Assembly: GCF_000696095.1 (NCBI RefSeq)
Contig: NZ_BAYX01000012.1
Coordinates: 124,001-188,000, forward strand
From: Rhizobium rhizogenes NBRC 13257
Lineage (GTDB): Bacteria; Pseudomonadota; Alphaproteobacteria; Rhizobiales; Rhizobiaceae
Length of the DNA: 64,000 nt
Reading direction: 5' to 3'
How positions within the stretch are numbered: position 1 is the first letter of the stretch; each line of letters starts with the position of its first letter. The translations under genes were made by a program, and so were the position numbers. Shown in pieces: positions 18,092 through 27,890 of the stretch. The notes under the pieces were generated by a model, which was not told the DNA's origin, did no database searches, and saw nothing but the letters and a program-made list of their open reading frames with translations.

Positions 18092-19123
18092 CTATTGATT
18101 GAGAAGATCGCCTATGGTCTCGCCTCGACGGCGCGCCTCTGCCGCAAGCCAGATTTCGCCCACCTCATAGACGTCATCGTAGGCATGGAAAGGTATGATC
18201 ACATCGATGGCCGTTGCGAGCATGTCAATCAGTGTGCGATCTTCCAAGCTAGCGCCTTGCGTACTACTTTTTACGAGTGAAAACAGCTTTTTGAAACCTT
18301 GAATGGGATTGGCGCCGTGTATTGTGGAAATCGATCCCGGATGCCCTGAGACGACTTCACTCAGATAAGCCCATGCAGCGTCGTCGCGCATCTCGCCGAG
18401 CAGTATTCGGTCCGGTCGCATACGCAGACTAGCCTGGAGCAGGTGCTCGGCGGTCACGGCACCCAGCCCAACCCCATTTTTAGAATAGAGTAGCCTTACG
18501 TGGTTCTCGTGTGGAATGACCAGTTCGAGCGTATCTTCAATGGTGATCAGCCTTTCCTGCGGCGGGATAGCGCTGATCAAGGTTTTGCTCATCGTCGTCT
18601 TGCCGCTACCAGTGGGGCCGCAAAGCAGCATCGTCAGTCGACCAACGACGCACGCGTGCAGAAACGCTTCCAGATCCCCGTTGTCGTAATGCTGAAGGAT
18701 AGCGTCATCATGCTGATCTTGCCGCATTTTTCGTGTCTGCCACTGATTCCACCTCGAAGCAGCATAACGGGACGAGACTTCTCTAAGACCAGAAACACGG
18801 GAGCTTGGGCGCCGAATCGTTAAGCTGACGGTACCCGACGGGACGGTCGGCGGCAAACAAATTTGCAGCCGCTCACCACCTGGAAGTTCAGTAGCGCAAA
18901 GGGGGTTGCGTGGTCCGACATCCTGCTTTCTCAGCGCGCCAGCTAAAATAGCGATATCTTCGAGATCATCATAGGACAGAGGCAGAGGCAATTTGGTGAA
19001 GATGCCAGCTTGGCGTACAAATGCCTCTCCAGGTCGGTTTATCGCAACTTCTTCGGTCCTCGAGTCGTCGAGCCACTCCAAAATCGGCTTGAGCAGGAAG
19101 CGTAATTGCGGATCCACCTCCAT
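18092..19123 (-). CDS. virB11: VirB11, traffic ATPase
   Basis: A 343-residue hexameric ATPase of the VirB11/PulE family at the cytoplasmic base of the secretion machine. It switches the machine between pilus assembly and substrate transfer and dislocates pilin. Walker A GPTGSGKTT occupies residues 169-177 with Lys175. The Asp box is ITIEDTLEL, Walker B is DRILLGEMRDDAAW, and the His box is GHPGSISTIHGA. Last gene of the virB operon, about 40 bases after virB10. Confidence 0.97.
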   Translation of the reverse strand: MEVDPQLRFLLKPILEWLDDSRTEEVAINRPGEAFVRQAGIFTKLPLPLSYDDLEDIAILAGALRKQDVGPRNPLCATELPGGERLQICLPPTVPSGTVSLTIRRPSSRVSGLREVSSRYAASRWNQWQTRKMRQDQHDDAILQHYDNGDLEAFLHACVVGRLTMLLCGPTGSGKTTMSKTLISAIPPQERLITIEDTLELVIPHENHVRLLYSKNGVGLGAVTAEHLLQASLRMRPDRILLGEMRDDAAWAYLSEVVSGHPGSISTIHGANPIQGFKKLFSLVKSSTQGASLEDRTLIDMLATAIDVIIPFHAYDDVYEVGEIWLAAEARRRGETIGDLLNQ

Positions 19124-19163
19124 TTGTATTGTATCCCCATCTGTAAGCGAAAAGTTGAATTCT

Positions 19164-20297
19164 TTAAGGGCGGCGATCCCGTCCCCGCACCGTGCCGGCA
19201 GTGGTGCGAAGCTGGTAAATGCCCGAGAAATCGAGGTCCCGTGCCACGAAAATGGAGACCTTGTCCCCCTGATTTTTCTTCAAAGTTGGCGGTATGTTGA
19301 TGGTGGCCTTGAGGGCTGTGTCCGCCGTTTGTTCACCGTTATTCTGGAAGCTGTTGAAGCTCATCCCGCCGCCCGAGTTACTACCGTAGGTGCTCGCTGC
19401 TTGGAAGGCTCCTTGCACCACACTCAAGAGCATGGCCCCACTAAAGCGCTGCCAGAAGTGGTTATCGACCATGCCCGGTAATCCCGAGCGACCGAGTTCG
19501 TCTGCGCTTGGCGATGCAAGCGAAATCATGGCATGGTCGGGCGTCTCCGCGCGATCCCAAAGCACAAAAACGCGCGCATCACCCTGCTGTAGACCACGTT
19601 GGATTTCGCCTACAACGGTGGTGCCACGATCGAGAAGCACGACATTATTCGTTGCTCCACGAACATCTTGAGGCAACACGCATTTTACATAACCTGCCAA
19701 ATTTGTGTCGATTGCCGTTTGTAGGATGCACGGAATAATCGTCCCCTGCGTCACCATGAAGTCCGGGTGGGGCAAGAGCGTAGCCCTGCTAGGCTGTAGC
19801 TCAGTGGGCTTCATGCGTATCGACAGATCGTTCTCGGTAGCTACTTCGCCGTTCGGCAAGGACCTGTCTTCTCCTGTGTCTTCGTGTCTTCGGTCAATCT
19901 CGCCCTGATTGGCGCGCTTGCTGATCCCTTGATCACCACTGGTATACGCAAAAATCGGTGTTTCTTCCGGGCGCGGTTCATGCCGCTCCGGCTCACTTCG
20001 TCCTGGTGGAACAGCAGTCGGCTGGACGGCTTCCTGGACAGCCGGAGGATCAGGCGGAACCTCAATTGGAGCCGGATGAAATGGCTTGGTGTTCGTAGCA
20101 ATCATGGTTGCCGGCGGTGCGTTTCCATTTTCCTTCCTTTGACGCCCACCAAGCCAAACGAGGCTAAGTGATAACGCGAGAACGACACCTCCTACGACCA
20201 ACTTTTGAGACCCGGAAAGGCGCCGGCGATGTGTGTCGGAGACGAGAGATCCAGATGCATCGACATTATGCGCCGATTGCTGATTATCGTCGTTCAT
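19164..20297 (-). CDS. virB10: VirB10, channel scaffold spanning both membranes
   Basis: A 377-residue TonB-like protein that links inner and outer membrane parts of the channel and senses ATP use by VirD4/VirB11. A short cytoplasmic tail precedes one membrane helix (about residues 30-50, KLVVGGVVLALSLSLVWLGG). A Pro/Glu-rich periplasmic rod follows. The C-terminal beta-barrel domain (from about residue 175, TQGTIIPCILQTAIDTN) forms the outer-membrane cap. The start overlaps the virB9 stop by 4 bases. Confidence 0.96.
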   Translation of the reverse strand: MNDDNQQSAHNVDASGSLVSDTHRRRLSGSQKLVVGGVVLALSLSLVWLGGRQRKENGNAPPATMIATNTKPFHPAPIEVPPDPPAVQEAVQPTAVPPGRSEPERHEPRPEETPIFAYTSGDQGISKRANQGEIDRRHEDTGEDRSLPNGEVATENDLSIRMKPTELQPSRATLLPHPDFMVTQGTIIPCILQTAIDTNLAGYVKCVLPQDVRGATNNVVLLDRGTTVVGEIQRGLQQGDARVFVLWDRAETPDHAMISLASPSADELGRSGLPGMVDNHFWQRFSGAMLLSVVQGAFQAASTYGSNSGGGMSFNSFQNNGEQTADTALKATINIPPTLKKNQGDKVSIFVARDLDFSGIYQLRTTAGTVRGRDRRP

Positions 20298-21175
20298 CCC
20301 CTCGCCTCCTTAAGGACGCGCTTCACATCAGGCCTCACAGTGCCCGTCTCTGGCCTCCGGCCCACGGGATCGTAAGCGGTATTCCAGATGCATAGTACGG
20401 TGTGGCCATCCCTCAGACGCCAGCCACGGGAAACCGAAGAAATCTCGACATAGCTCCCTTTGACTGAATAGTTCGCGACAGCCTCTTTGCCATCGGCATT
20501 CATCGTGTAGATGGAGGGTATGCGCACATTGCCTGGGAAGTGGAATACCGTCGTAAATCCATTGTCGAAGACTTCGAGCGGCAACAGCGAACGATCGCCC
20601 TGAGCGACGTAATGCCAATTCTTGTCTCCGGCAACAACGGTCGTGGCAGGCTGATCCAATAAATCCACCGCTCTGCGTTGATATTGTGCTTCTGCATGCA
20701 GACGGTCTGCAACAGCCTTTTCTTGTGCCTCCTTCCTGCGAGCCGCTGTGTCATCGGAAGGGTACGCGAATTGTACGCTGTAGTAGAGATCGGGCTGCTC
20801 TTTATCGAGGCGCGACATCGTCTTGGAAGATATGCTGAAAACATAGCGCCGCATCCCGGCATCGCTGGCAGTTAGCACGACCACTGGCTGGGGCGGCAGA
20901 ACCTGGCTAGCCTTGAAGAAAAGATAATTTCCGCGCGGAAGGGCCGCGAGATCTTTGCTATTGGAAACGGCAACAGCGGTAACCGTTTCGTTAGCCGCGA
21001 ATGTAACAACCAAGGTGGCTCCAACCGCCGTCGATAGGCGCACCACTTGATCGGGATTGTAAGCCAGATAGCGCATGCGCGGATCGAGTTTGCCGGCCGC
21101 CGGCGTGTCTTCAGCCTTCGCGCCGGTCGCGGCGAAAAGTAAACATACCAGAATGAGAAACGCTTTTTTCGTCAT
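20294..21175 (-). CDS. virB9: VirB9, outer-membrane complex subunit
   Basis: A 293-residue secreted protein, the exact family length. The start was set at MTKKAFLILVCLLF, which begins a signal peptide ending near AKA-ED; the longer frame upstream lies within virB8. Cys262 (HTVLCIW) is the residue that forms the disulphide with VirB7 Cys24 and stabilises the outer-membrane core complex. The C-terminal domain binds the outer membrane. Its start overlaps the virB8 stop by 4 bases and its stop overlaps virB10, so the three are translationally coupled. Confidence 0.96.
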   Translation of the reverse strand: MTKKAFLILVCLLFAATGAKAEDTPAAGKLDPRMRYLAYNPDQVVRLSTAVGATLVVTFAANETVTAVAVSNSKDLAALPRGNYLFFKASQVLPPQPVVVLTASDAGMRRYVFSISSKTMSRLDKEQPDLYYSVQFAYPSDDTAARRKEAQEKAVADRLHAEAQYQRRAVDLLDQPATTVVAGDKNWHYVAQGDRSLLPLEVFDNGFTTVFHFPGNVRIPSIYTMNADGKEAVANYSVKGSYVEISSVSRGWRLRDGHTVLCIWNTAYDPVGRRPETGTVRPDVKRVLKEARG

Positions 21176-21885
21176 GGTTCGCTGTGGCCTACGTTCGAAA
21201 CGGTATCTTCCGATGTCTGGTAGGAGGTGACAACCACACCTCCCGGGTTGGTCAGTCTCAATCTCCCGGGCAAGTTGGTCACCTTTTCGTAGCGAACTGT
21301 CGCAGTCCACGTGCTCACCACCGGCATTTTGCCGTCGACGACGAGGGTCCGTTTATAGCGAATTTGCTGCACACCCGGAGCGACATCATTCGAAGCGATG
21401 TGCTCGACCTCCAGCCTGCCGCGTTTGCCGAGAATCACTTGAGGCGAACTGGGATTGGGATAGTTGAAGAATTGCTGATAATCTTGGCGCACTGTTGGGG
21501 CGCTGAAGTTCGATACCAGGTCATAGGCGTACTGGGCGGTATCGGCATTATAGCTCTCGCGCAGCCGAACATACTCCCACAACGAGGCGTTAACGACGGC
21601 CTCCTCCTGAGTTGCAGGCAATCGCGAGACGGATACCTCGCTGTCAACGGTGCCATCCGGCCGTACCCATAGATATACTGGCACAAGCCTGATCAGCGGC
21701 ACCATGGTGGCAATGGTAAAGGCTTGAGCAACATTCCCTAAGACCGCAACGGCCGCGACAATTGCAATGACCTTGGAGAGACGCCGCGCCGATTTCGCAC
21801 GCGCAGTTTGAAAAGCCTCCACTGCCTTGTAGTGCTCAGCTAGGCTTTCCCGCCCTACCAACAAGGCGTATTCAGACTCCTTCAT
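21172..21885 (-). CDS. virB8: VirB8, inner-membrane assembly factor
   Basis: A 237-residue bitopic inner-membrane protein, matching the family. It nucleates assembly of the channel and contacts the translocating T-strand. The start is the internal ATG giving MKESEYALLVGRESLAEHYK; the longer frame runs through virB7. A short cytoplasmic tail is followed by a membrane helix (about residues 36-58) and a periplasmic NTF2-like domain containing VRQDYQQFFNYPNPSS. It overlaps the 3' end of virB7 by 14 bases. Confidence 0.96.
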   Translation of the reverse strand: MKESEYALLVGRESLAEHYKAVEAFQTARAKSARRLSKVIAIVAAVAVLGNVAQAFTIATMVPLIRLVPVYLWVRPDGTVDSEVSVSRLPATQEEAVVNASLWEYVRLRESYNADTAQYAYDLVSNFSAPTVRQDYQQFFNYPNPSSPQVILGKRGRLEVEHIASNDVAPGVQQIRYKRTLVVDGKMPVVSTWTATVRYEKVTNLPGRLRLTNPGGVVVTSYQTSEDTVSNVGHSEP

Positions 21886-22039
21886 GGCGTCCACCCGCGT
21901 TGGTGAGCTGAAGATCTGACGGCGTAGGCTGCCATCGCCCGACATTCAGCGGGAATATTGGGCCTTTGCAGCTCGCCAATTTGTCGTTCGTCTGGCAACC
22001 GCTTAAAGCGAGAACCATACATAGTAGGCAATATTTCAT
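21872..22039 (-). CDS. virB7: VirB7, outer-membrane lipoprotein
   Basis: A 55-codon gene. The ATG at 22037-22039 starts MKYCLLCMVLALSGC, a lipoprotein signal peptide with lipobox LSGC, so Cys15 becomes lipidated. Cys24 (LASCKGP) is the disulphide partner of VirB9. The sequence then reads PIFPLNVGRWQPTPSDLQL, the conserved stretch. Length 55 equals the known protein. VirB7 anchors and stabilises VirB9 and the outer-membrane ring. It overlaps virB8. Confidence 0.95.
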   Translation of the reverse strand: MKYCLLCMVLALSGCQTNDKLASCKGPIFPLNVGRWQPTPSDLQLTNAGGRHEGV

Positions 22040-22072
22040 CGAGTTCTCCATTGACGCGATCTTTTCGCGCGC

Positions 22073-22960
22073 CTAGCGGCGCTCGACGTGAGCGAAGCGT
22101 CGGTACAAGCTGTTGGCAGATTGAGTCGAGCCGCTCCAATAACTGCCTCCGATGTTGCCGGCGATTGCCGGCAAAGCGACAATGAGCGCGTCACCAGTCA
22201 GAAAGAACATGTCGAGTTCGTAAAGACCAATGATCTTAGCCGCGGTTGTACCGGCGAGGGTAATTACCCCGAGCATAAGGGTGAGCGCAGTCGCTTCAGT
22301 TAGAATGACGATGGTCGCCACGAGGTTTAACAGGAGAAGCAGGAGACCGTAGGTGATAAGTTGACCAATCCACTTGGCCGCAATGTCGCGAGTGCGATCA
22401 AAGATATATCCTACGAGGATCAGCGGACCGATCGCCAGCAGCACTTTCGTGAGAATGCCAACGGCGTCGTAAATTCCGAACGCAGACCAGAGCGTGCCGT
22501 AAAAGACCCATTGAGCCCCCTGAAATGCAAGGATGTCCTGGTCATTCATTGGCCCGATTTCGGATGCGATTTTCTGAAATGCGACCTGGGTTAGGGCGAA
22601 CATCGTATCCAGCTGAGCTGGAATGGTCTGCAGTGGCAGCCCACTGCCACTAAACTGCTGAATAAAGTTTGGAATCGTCTCTTCAAAGACTGAAACCACA
22701 TAGTCATGGTAGTTGGCTTGCCCGACGACAAGGGCAACAACGACGGTGACCGTGATCACCCGAGTGATACCACCGCGCGTGTCGATTTCGCCACGCATGA
22801 CCAGAATACCCTGAACGATAATCCAAAGAGTGACACAGGCGATCAATGGCGCGCTCACCGCCTGCTGGATCGTCCCAAGCATCGTGTCGAGGCCTGTAGT
22901 AAAGGCTAGATCGAAGATCGTATGAATGGCCGTAAACGGCGCCGGAATCGTGAAGTTCAT
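22073..22960 (-). CDS. virB6: VirB6, polytopic inner-membrane channel protein
   Basis: A 295-residue multi-spanning protein, the family length. The start chosen is MNFTIPAPFTAIHTIF; a longer frame overlaps virB5. At least five hydrophobic segments are visible, for example around residues 33-52, 65-82, 155-185, 195-225 and 230-255, with a long periplasmic loop (about 85-150) that in known VirB6 contacts the T-strand during transfer. It follows virB5 after about 100 bases. Confidence 0.95.
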   Translation of the reverse strand: MNFTIPAPFTAIHTIFDLAFTTGLDTMLGTIQQAVSAPLIACVTLWIIVQGILVMRGEIDTRGGITRVITVTVVVALVVGQANYHDYVVSVFEETIPNFIQQFSGSGLPLQTIPAQLDTMFALTQVAFQKIASEIGPMNDQDILAFQGAQWVFYGTLWSAFGIYDAVGILTKVLLAIGPLILVGYIFDRTRDIAAKWIGQLITYGLLLLLLNLVATIVILTEATALTLMLGVITLAGTTAAKIIGLYELDMFFLTGDALIVALPAIAGNIGGSYWSGSTQSANSLYRRFAHVERR

Positions 22961-23060
22961 CGTTTGGACCTGACCTTGACTGGCTTGTCGCGGAATGTCG
23001 GATACACTAAACTTGCATGCTGAAGTGTGCGGATGGACAGCACGAATAAGTTGCGCAATC

Positions 23061-23723
23061 TCAGGGGGCGACCCCAAAGATGACCGCAGTCTTTTGATGC
23101 TCTTTGCGTTGAGCTGCCGCCTCTTCGGCCTCATGAAGGCCAGCCTGGGCGGTGGTCATCGTTAACAAGTTGGTCGCCTGGACATTTTGAATCATTGCGT
23201 CGTGAATCTGCTTGAGAAGCAAACCGTTGGTGACGGTTGCCTGCATAATATTGCGGGAGCGAGAAAGCTGTGCCGACGTCTCGGTGTTCGCCGTCAAGCG
23301 TTTGTCCATCGCCTCCAGGTTGTCGGCCGCAATGCCGGCGCTATTCGCGGCACCGGTGATCTGCGACCGCAACAGTTCCGCTTCAGCGTCGCCACCAACT
23401 ACGGCGCGATCTCTATCGGTGGTGATCGCACGCGCCATGGTCGACATTGGTGTTCGCGCCGAAAACATTTCCGTGTCCAAGTCCCTGGTCGAGGGATACT
23501 GATTTTTCTGATTGAGCGAAGTCAGCAGTCCGGTGACGCCGTAGGCCGACGTCAACATTGTAACCATCGCTATAGTCTGACTGAGATTTTCAGCAGTTGT
23601 GAGCGCCGTCGCCAGCGTCTCGGCTTCCGTCCCCGGGTCGCTAACAACGAACTGCGCCCGCGCGGAGCCAGCAGAAAGAAGGCTGACGGTCAACGCCATT
23701 GCAATATGTTGCGTCGTCTTCAT
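23061..23723 (-). CDS. virB5: VirB5, minor T-pilus tip protein
   Basis: A 220-residue secreted helical protein, exact family length. The signal peptide ends at ARA-QF (about residue 23). The mature part is Ala/Thr/Gln-rich, with long amphipathic helices giving the three-helix bundle of the family. VirB5 sits at the pilus tip, probably acts in host-cell contact, and in some strains binds cytokinin. Located directly after virB4 (16-base gap). Confidence 0.95.
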   Translation of the reverse strand: MKTTQHIAMALTVSLLSAGSARAQFVVSDPGTEAETLATALTTAENLSQTIAMVTMLTSAYGVTGLLTSLNQKNQYPSTRDLDTEMFSARTPMSTMARAITTDRDRAVVGGDAEAELLRSQITGAANSAGIAADNLEAMDKRLTANTETSAQLSRSRNIMQATVTNGLLLKQIHDAMIQNVQATNLLTMTTAQAGLHEAEEAAAQRKEHQKTAVIFGVAP

Positions 23724-23739
23724 AGTTTCCTACCTTTGA

Positions 23740-26109
23740 TCAATCTTTTGCCTCTTGGTAACGGGCCATGAATTCGCTGAGCCAGGCGGATGGGTGGTCT
23801 CCCTGTGATTCGCGCAACCTATCCGCGAATCGCACCGTGTTGGCGCGTCCCGACAGGACGGCGACATATTCGCGCATTTCCCGCAGATCAAATTCGCAGA
23901 TGACGCTTCCGCTCTCTCGTTTAAGCAGAAACTTCCGATTACCTACCGCCATGTCTTCACGGATCGCCTGAAATTCCTTTTCAGTGCATTTCAGTCCATC
24001 GACATATGCCGATCGGTCTGCGGTAGGCGACGGATAGAAGATCTTCGTCATACATTGCGCAACCAGGCTGGCGCCTAACTGCGATTCCAGAACATGCTCA
24101 GGTTGCTGGGTTGCCAGTATTAGCATCCCGTTGTTTTTGCGAACGGTAAGCAGGAATTTGTCGACCACAGCCGAAAATTTAGGGTTTAACAGATAGGCGC
24201 GAAACTCATCGCAACTCATCACAAACCGGCGGCCATCGACCATGGCTCCAATTCGGTGTAGGAGATATGCTGCGGCGGGAGCGCATACTTCCTCATATTC
24301 GAGAAGATGCGTCATATCGAAACCAGTAATCGAAGGATCCAATTTTACTTCGTCAAGCTCGCCGTCGAATGCCCAGCCCAGTGCATTGCCTCGGCACCAG
24401 CGTTCGAGTCGCGCTCCCGCGCCTTCGGCAGGCCCATGCAACAGAAATTCACGTAATCCCGCGATAGACCGCATATGGGGATCAAATGAGAGCTGTCGAT
24501 GAATGCCCCGCACTAGACGGCGATTCTCTTCCGGAGAAATTCCTCCACGGCCATCGCTCTCAATGAGCGCGACGATCCATTCGCACAGAAAATCGTGTGA
24601 GGATGCCGTATTTTCCAGACCACGCAACGGCGCCAATCCGCTAGGCGCTCCTCTGCGGAGTGCCAAATATGTTCCTCCAGTGGCGCGGACCAGCAACTCA
24701 CCCCCACGGTCCTTGTCGAAGAAGACAACCGCACCTCCGCGATCAACCATGCTTTGCTCGAGCATGGCGAGGATAAAGGTCATGAGCGTCGTTTTGCCCC
24801 TTCCGATAGGGCCAAATATCGCCGTCATGCCGACATCGTGCTCATGCGGAATGTAGTCGAAGGGCGTTCCACCATTAGTGCGAAAGCGCGCAATCGCGTT
24901 GCCCCAGTGACCTGAGCTCGACCCCTCGGGAAAACTTTCGAAGGAGACTAAACCAGCGAAGTTGCGCGAAGTGATTGCGCCTGGACGTGTGCGCCACTTA
25001 TAGTTTCCCGGCAGCTGCGACCAATAGGCCGCTTCCATGCCGATGCCTTCTTGGACAACAACGGCTCCCGCATCCGCCAATCGCGTCCGGGCCCGAGCAC
25101 CTCTGTCGGCAAGACTATTGAGATCGTTTGCGTATATGCAAAGGCTCAAATGATGTGACCCCATAACGAATTCGTTGCTCGCCAGTGCGTCCTCCGCCTC
25201 GGATAATTTGTTGATTTGGGTAACGGCTTTATCGCCAGAACTCATCATTTGGCTCGACTTGAGGCTGAGCTTCGCGTGCGCTTGCGCGCGAGTCAGGAAC
25301 GAGAAGCTCTGCGTCAGAACAAGTGGAAAATCGAGAGACAATAGGGTATTGAGCATGCCCGGTCGCGTCCTTGCCGGGTATTCGCGAAACGAGTAGATAG
25401 ATCCAACATAACTGTCCTTTGGCGTTCGGATCTCGAGCCCTCGCTTGCCGCAAATGACTCTGTCGGTATAGATCGAAGCGCCCAGTGAGCCGCTGACGAC
25501 CGGAACCGGCGTGAATCGACCAGTCATTATTAGCCGCAGCGCTTCTCCAACCTCCGTGAAAAGTACGTCTTGCTTCTCACGAACGCCAAGCCGACGCAGG
25601 CCGTACGCTTCGAGAGCATCAGCGACAACATGCCAAAGATCTTCCAAGTTCCTGATTTGACTTGTTAGATCGTTTTCCTTTTTCCTATGGAGTTTGCTGA
25701 ACCTCCTCCTGACTTTGCCAAGCGCCGCTCGGGGGAACACGATTAGCGTAAGGAAGTGGTCGTTGCGAAGGAGTTGGCCGGAGAGCACCCTCTGCTCAAA
25801 AGCTTCGCTTAGGCTCGCGGAGAAAGCGCTACGGAAGTGTCGCGGCGCCGATGGTGGCACATCGTCGTGACGTACGAGGTGAGCATATATTGACACATGA
25901 TCATCAGCGATATTACGCAACAGCGTGTTAAATGCACGACAACGTGCATTGCGCATTTCAGTATCCTCGAGCTCAAAGGCAACGCCGTTAAGACGCGCCA
26001 TCGTCATGATCGATCCATCTTCGAGAAGGACGATATGGTCGCTGAGGTGCCCAACGTAGGGGAGATAGACCTCACCGGATCTTTCGGTCGTGCCACTTGC
26101 GCCGAGCAT
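23740..26109 (-). CDS. virB4: VirB4, secretion ATPase
   Basis: A 789-residue ATPase, exact family length, energising pilus assembly and substrate transfer at the inner membrane. Walker A is FGPIGRGKTTLM near residue 435-446; Walker B and the RAD motifs follow (RRFVMSCDEFRAYL; ILATQQPEHVLES). The start ATG overlaps the virB3 stop (TAATG), so the two are coupled. In some type IV systems virB3 and virB4 are fused; here they are separate. Confidence 0.97.
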   Translation of the reverse strand: MLGASGTTERSGEVYLPYVGHLSDHIVLLEDGSIMTMARLNGVAFELEDTEMRNARCRAFNTLLRNIADDHVSIYAHLVRHDDVPPSAPRHFRSAFSASLSEAFEQRVLSGQLLRNDHFLTLIVFPRAALGKVRRRFSKLHRKKENDLTSQIRNLEDLWHVVADALEAYGLRRLGVREKQDVLFTEVGEALRLIMTGRFTPVPVVSGSLGASIYTDRVICGKRGLEIRTPKDSYVGSIYSFREYPARTRPGMLNTLLSLDFPLVLTQSFSFLTRAQAHAKLSLKSSQMMSSGDKAVTQINKLSEAEDALASNEFVMGSHHLSLCIYANDLNSLADRGARARTRLADAGAVVVQEGIGMEAAYWSQLPGNYKWRTRPGAITSRNFAGLVSFESFPEGSSSGHWGNAIARFRTNGGTPFDYIPHEHDVGMTAIFGPIGRGKTTLMTFILAMLEQSMVDRGGAVVFFDKDRGGELLVRATGGTYLALRRGAPSGLAPLRGLENTASSHDFLCEWIVALIESDGRGGISPEENRRLVRGIHRQLSFDPHMRSIAGLREFLLHGPAEGAGARLERWCRGNALGWAFDGELDEVKLDPSITGFDMTHLLEYEEVCAPAAAYLLHRIGAMVDGRRFVMSCDEFRAYLLNPKFSAVVDKFLLTVRKNNGMLILATQQPEHVLESQLGASLVAQCMTKIFYPSPTADRSAYVDGLKCTEKEFQAIREDMAVGNRKFLLKRESGSVICEFDLREMREYVAVLSGRANTVRFADRLRESQGDHPSAWLSEFMARYQEAKD

Positions 26110-26435
26110 TAGGCCATTCCTCTCCCTCGCGTGGGAACCTTGATCGGATTTGGGCTAACGCTTGCGCCGCCCCAAATCAGACCATCAACGCTCCTTCCTG
26201 CCGTCTGCAAAAACAGCAGAACGACGCTGGCCGCATTGTAGTCTCGCTCCACGACGAGCCGCGCCGCGAACCACAAGGGCACGAGAACGACTTCGTAGAG
26301 CGGGTTCTGAACGATAACTATGACAAAGCCAGCAAACATCATGAATAGCCCCGCCAATGTCAGCGGCACCCCAAGAAACAATGCGGGCCGTGTCGCCGCC
26401 AGGTAAAGGGTCGCTTCTTCTAGATAATCATCCAT
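26109..26435 (-). CDS. virB3: VirB3, inner-membrane T-pilus assembly protein
   Basis: A 108-residue protein with one or two membrane segments (about residues 17-43, RPALFLGVPLTLAGLFMMF). It works with VirB4 in pilus assembly. The ATG overlaps the virB2 stop as TGATG; a TTG one codon earlier is less likely. C-terminal GGASVSPNPIKVPTRGRGM is the conserved tail. Confidence 0.94.
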   Translation of the reverse strand: MDDYLEEATLYLAATRPALFLGVPLTLAGLFMMFAGFVIVIVQNPLYEVVLVPLWFAARLVVERDYNAASVVLLFLQTAGRSVDGLIWGGASVSPNPIKVPTRGRGMA

Positions 26436-26800
26436 CAACCACCGCCAGTCAGCGTTTTGCCGAGGAAGCTAGCTCCAAACATGATGACAATGCCGCCGAC
26501 GACGCCGGCAACGAGACCGAGCGAAGCTCGCCCGAACATCCAAGAGATTCCGATGGCCACAATGCCGAGAACAGCGAGTGACTGGCCGAACGGACCGAGG
26601 ATAAACGTGCATATGTTGTTAACCATTGTGGCTGGGTCAGTACCGCCACCCGCAGATTGGGCTGCGGCCGGCCCTGAGGAGAAAATGCTCCATCCCATTG
26701 CACCGCCCACGCTCGGCGCATAGCCAGACACAATGCGCATCATCGCGTTCGAGATCGAGAGGCGATTCAGATGTACACGGTATCTCTCAAAGCATCGCAT
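26435..26800 (-). CDS. virB2: VirB2, T-pilin precursor
   Basis: A 121-residue pro-pilin. Cleavage after GPAAA leaves Gln48 to Gly121, exactly the 74 residues of the mature pilin, which the family joins head to tail into a cyclic peptide (QSAGGGTDP to LTGGG). Two hydrophobic helices (about 62-84 and 92-115) hold it in the inner membrane before extrusion into the T-pilus. The start meets the virB1 stop. Confidence 0.96.
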   Translation of the reverse strand: MRCFERYRVHLNRLSISNAMMRIVSGYAPSVGGAMGWSIFSSGPAAAQSAGGGTDPATMVNNICTFILGPFGQSLAVLGIVAIGISWMFGRASLGLVAGVVGGIVIMFGASFLGKTLTGGG

Positions 26801-27537
26801 TATTGCTGACCTCCTTCATTTAAGTCGAATAAGAGTTGATTGTTGTCTTCGGATTTGCGGTTGTCCGGTTCTGGCGGCGGTGGCGGACCAGATGAACCGC
26901 CAGCCCCGCCCTCCGGAGAACGGCGCTTGTATGAACCCCAAACATCCCATGTTTCTTCGGATCTCGCTTTCTCACGATCGTCTTTTTGACGCTCGGTTAA
27001 CGGAGGGATGAGCTGTTGAGCGGCCGTTTCAACTTTTCGCACGTAGCCGTTCGCAAAACCGTGCGTGAAATCACCGGTGTTGTAGGCGGAGATTGCCCGG
27101 CGAAGCGCCAATTGCTCTTCGTCGGCCGTTTCGCCCCCAGCATACCGACGAGCAAGCAAGTTTGCGGCGGCAGACAATGACGTGCACGCTTGAAGGGCAC
27201 CGCCAGGTGTCAGACCGAGCGCGGAAAAATTCCGAGAATTGATCTGCATGAGGCCAACATCCAGCGAATGCCGCGCGTCGAGACGGTCCATCACGACCTG
27301 CGTTGCTTGTGCGTGATTCTGCCAGTGAAGCGTTTCGCCTGTGGTATTGTCATGTACCGTAAGCGGATCAAAGAGGCTCTCGACCTTAGCAATCGCCGCA
27401 AGGGTAGATGGCGCAACTGATGGCGCGCATTCGCGGGCAAAATAATCGAACTCGGCAAATGAGAGTGGCGCCGCTTCGCTCGACGAACACACGGAGGCCA
27501 ATAAGACGATCGACAGTGGCCCCGTTGCCCTGAACAT
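26800..27537 (-). CDS. virB1: VirB1, lytic transglycosylase
   Basis: A 245-residue periplasmic muramidase that opens peptidoglycan for the secretion channel. A signal peptide ends around SSEAA-PL. The SLT domain has the catalytic Glu53 in AIAKVESLFDP, then DVGLMQINSRNFSALG and YNTGDF. The Pro/Gly-rich C-terminal part corresponds to the released VirB1* fragment, which in known systems promotes T-pilus formation. First gene of the virB operon. Confidence 0.96.
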   Translation of the reverse strand: MFRATGPLSIVLLASVCSSSEAAPLSFAEFDYFARECAPSVAPSTLAAIAKVESLFDPLTVHDNTTGETLHWQNHAQATQVVMDRLDARHSLDVGLMQINSRNFSALGLTPGGALQACTSLSAAANLLARRYAGGETADEEQLALRRAISAYNTGDFTHGFANGYVRKVETAAQQLIPPLTERQKDDREKARSEETWDVWGSYKRRSPEGGAGGSSGPPPPPEPDNRKSEDNNQLLFDLNEGGQQ

Positions 27538-27654
27538 TCCTTATCTCCCCAATCGATAACCAACACAGCCCTTCGGTTGGAAGAGATGCGCCATTTGATG
27601 TTCACGATCATCGGGTGGGTTGGTTACTCTAGGATTTTTGATTTCTTCTTTTCG

Positions 27655-27666
27655 ATTTCATTTGAA
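27655..27666 (-). promoter_or_regulatory. vir box of the virB operon
   Basis: On the minus strand TTCAAATGAAAT matches 11 of 12 positions of TNCAATTGAAAY, about 120 bases upstream of the virB1 ATG. An AT-rich stretch follows toward the gene, suitable for a promoter. Confidence 0.75.
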
Positions 27667-27890
27667 GCGAGAACTCCTTTTCAAGGTATTAGGCACGCGA
27701 CGGCAAAAGACGGCACCCCTGAGACAATGGCGACGATCTAATCCCACCGACGTAAGATCTCGTACCGTACCGTGAGGGTAGTCTTCGGACGCAATGCCAA
27801 ACACGGGAAATGCTGATTTAAGGGCCAGATCAGGGTATGAGACCGGTGCACACCACTCATGCAGATTGAGAAATTGCTCCCCTTAGAGAG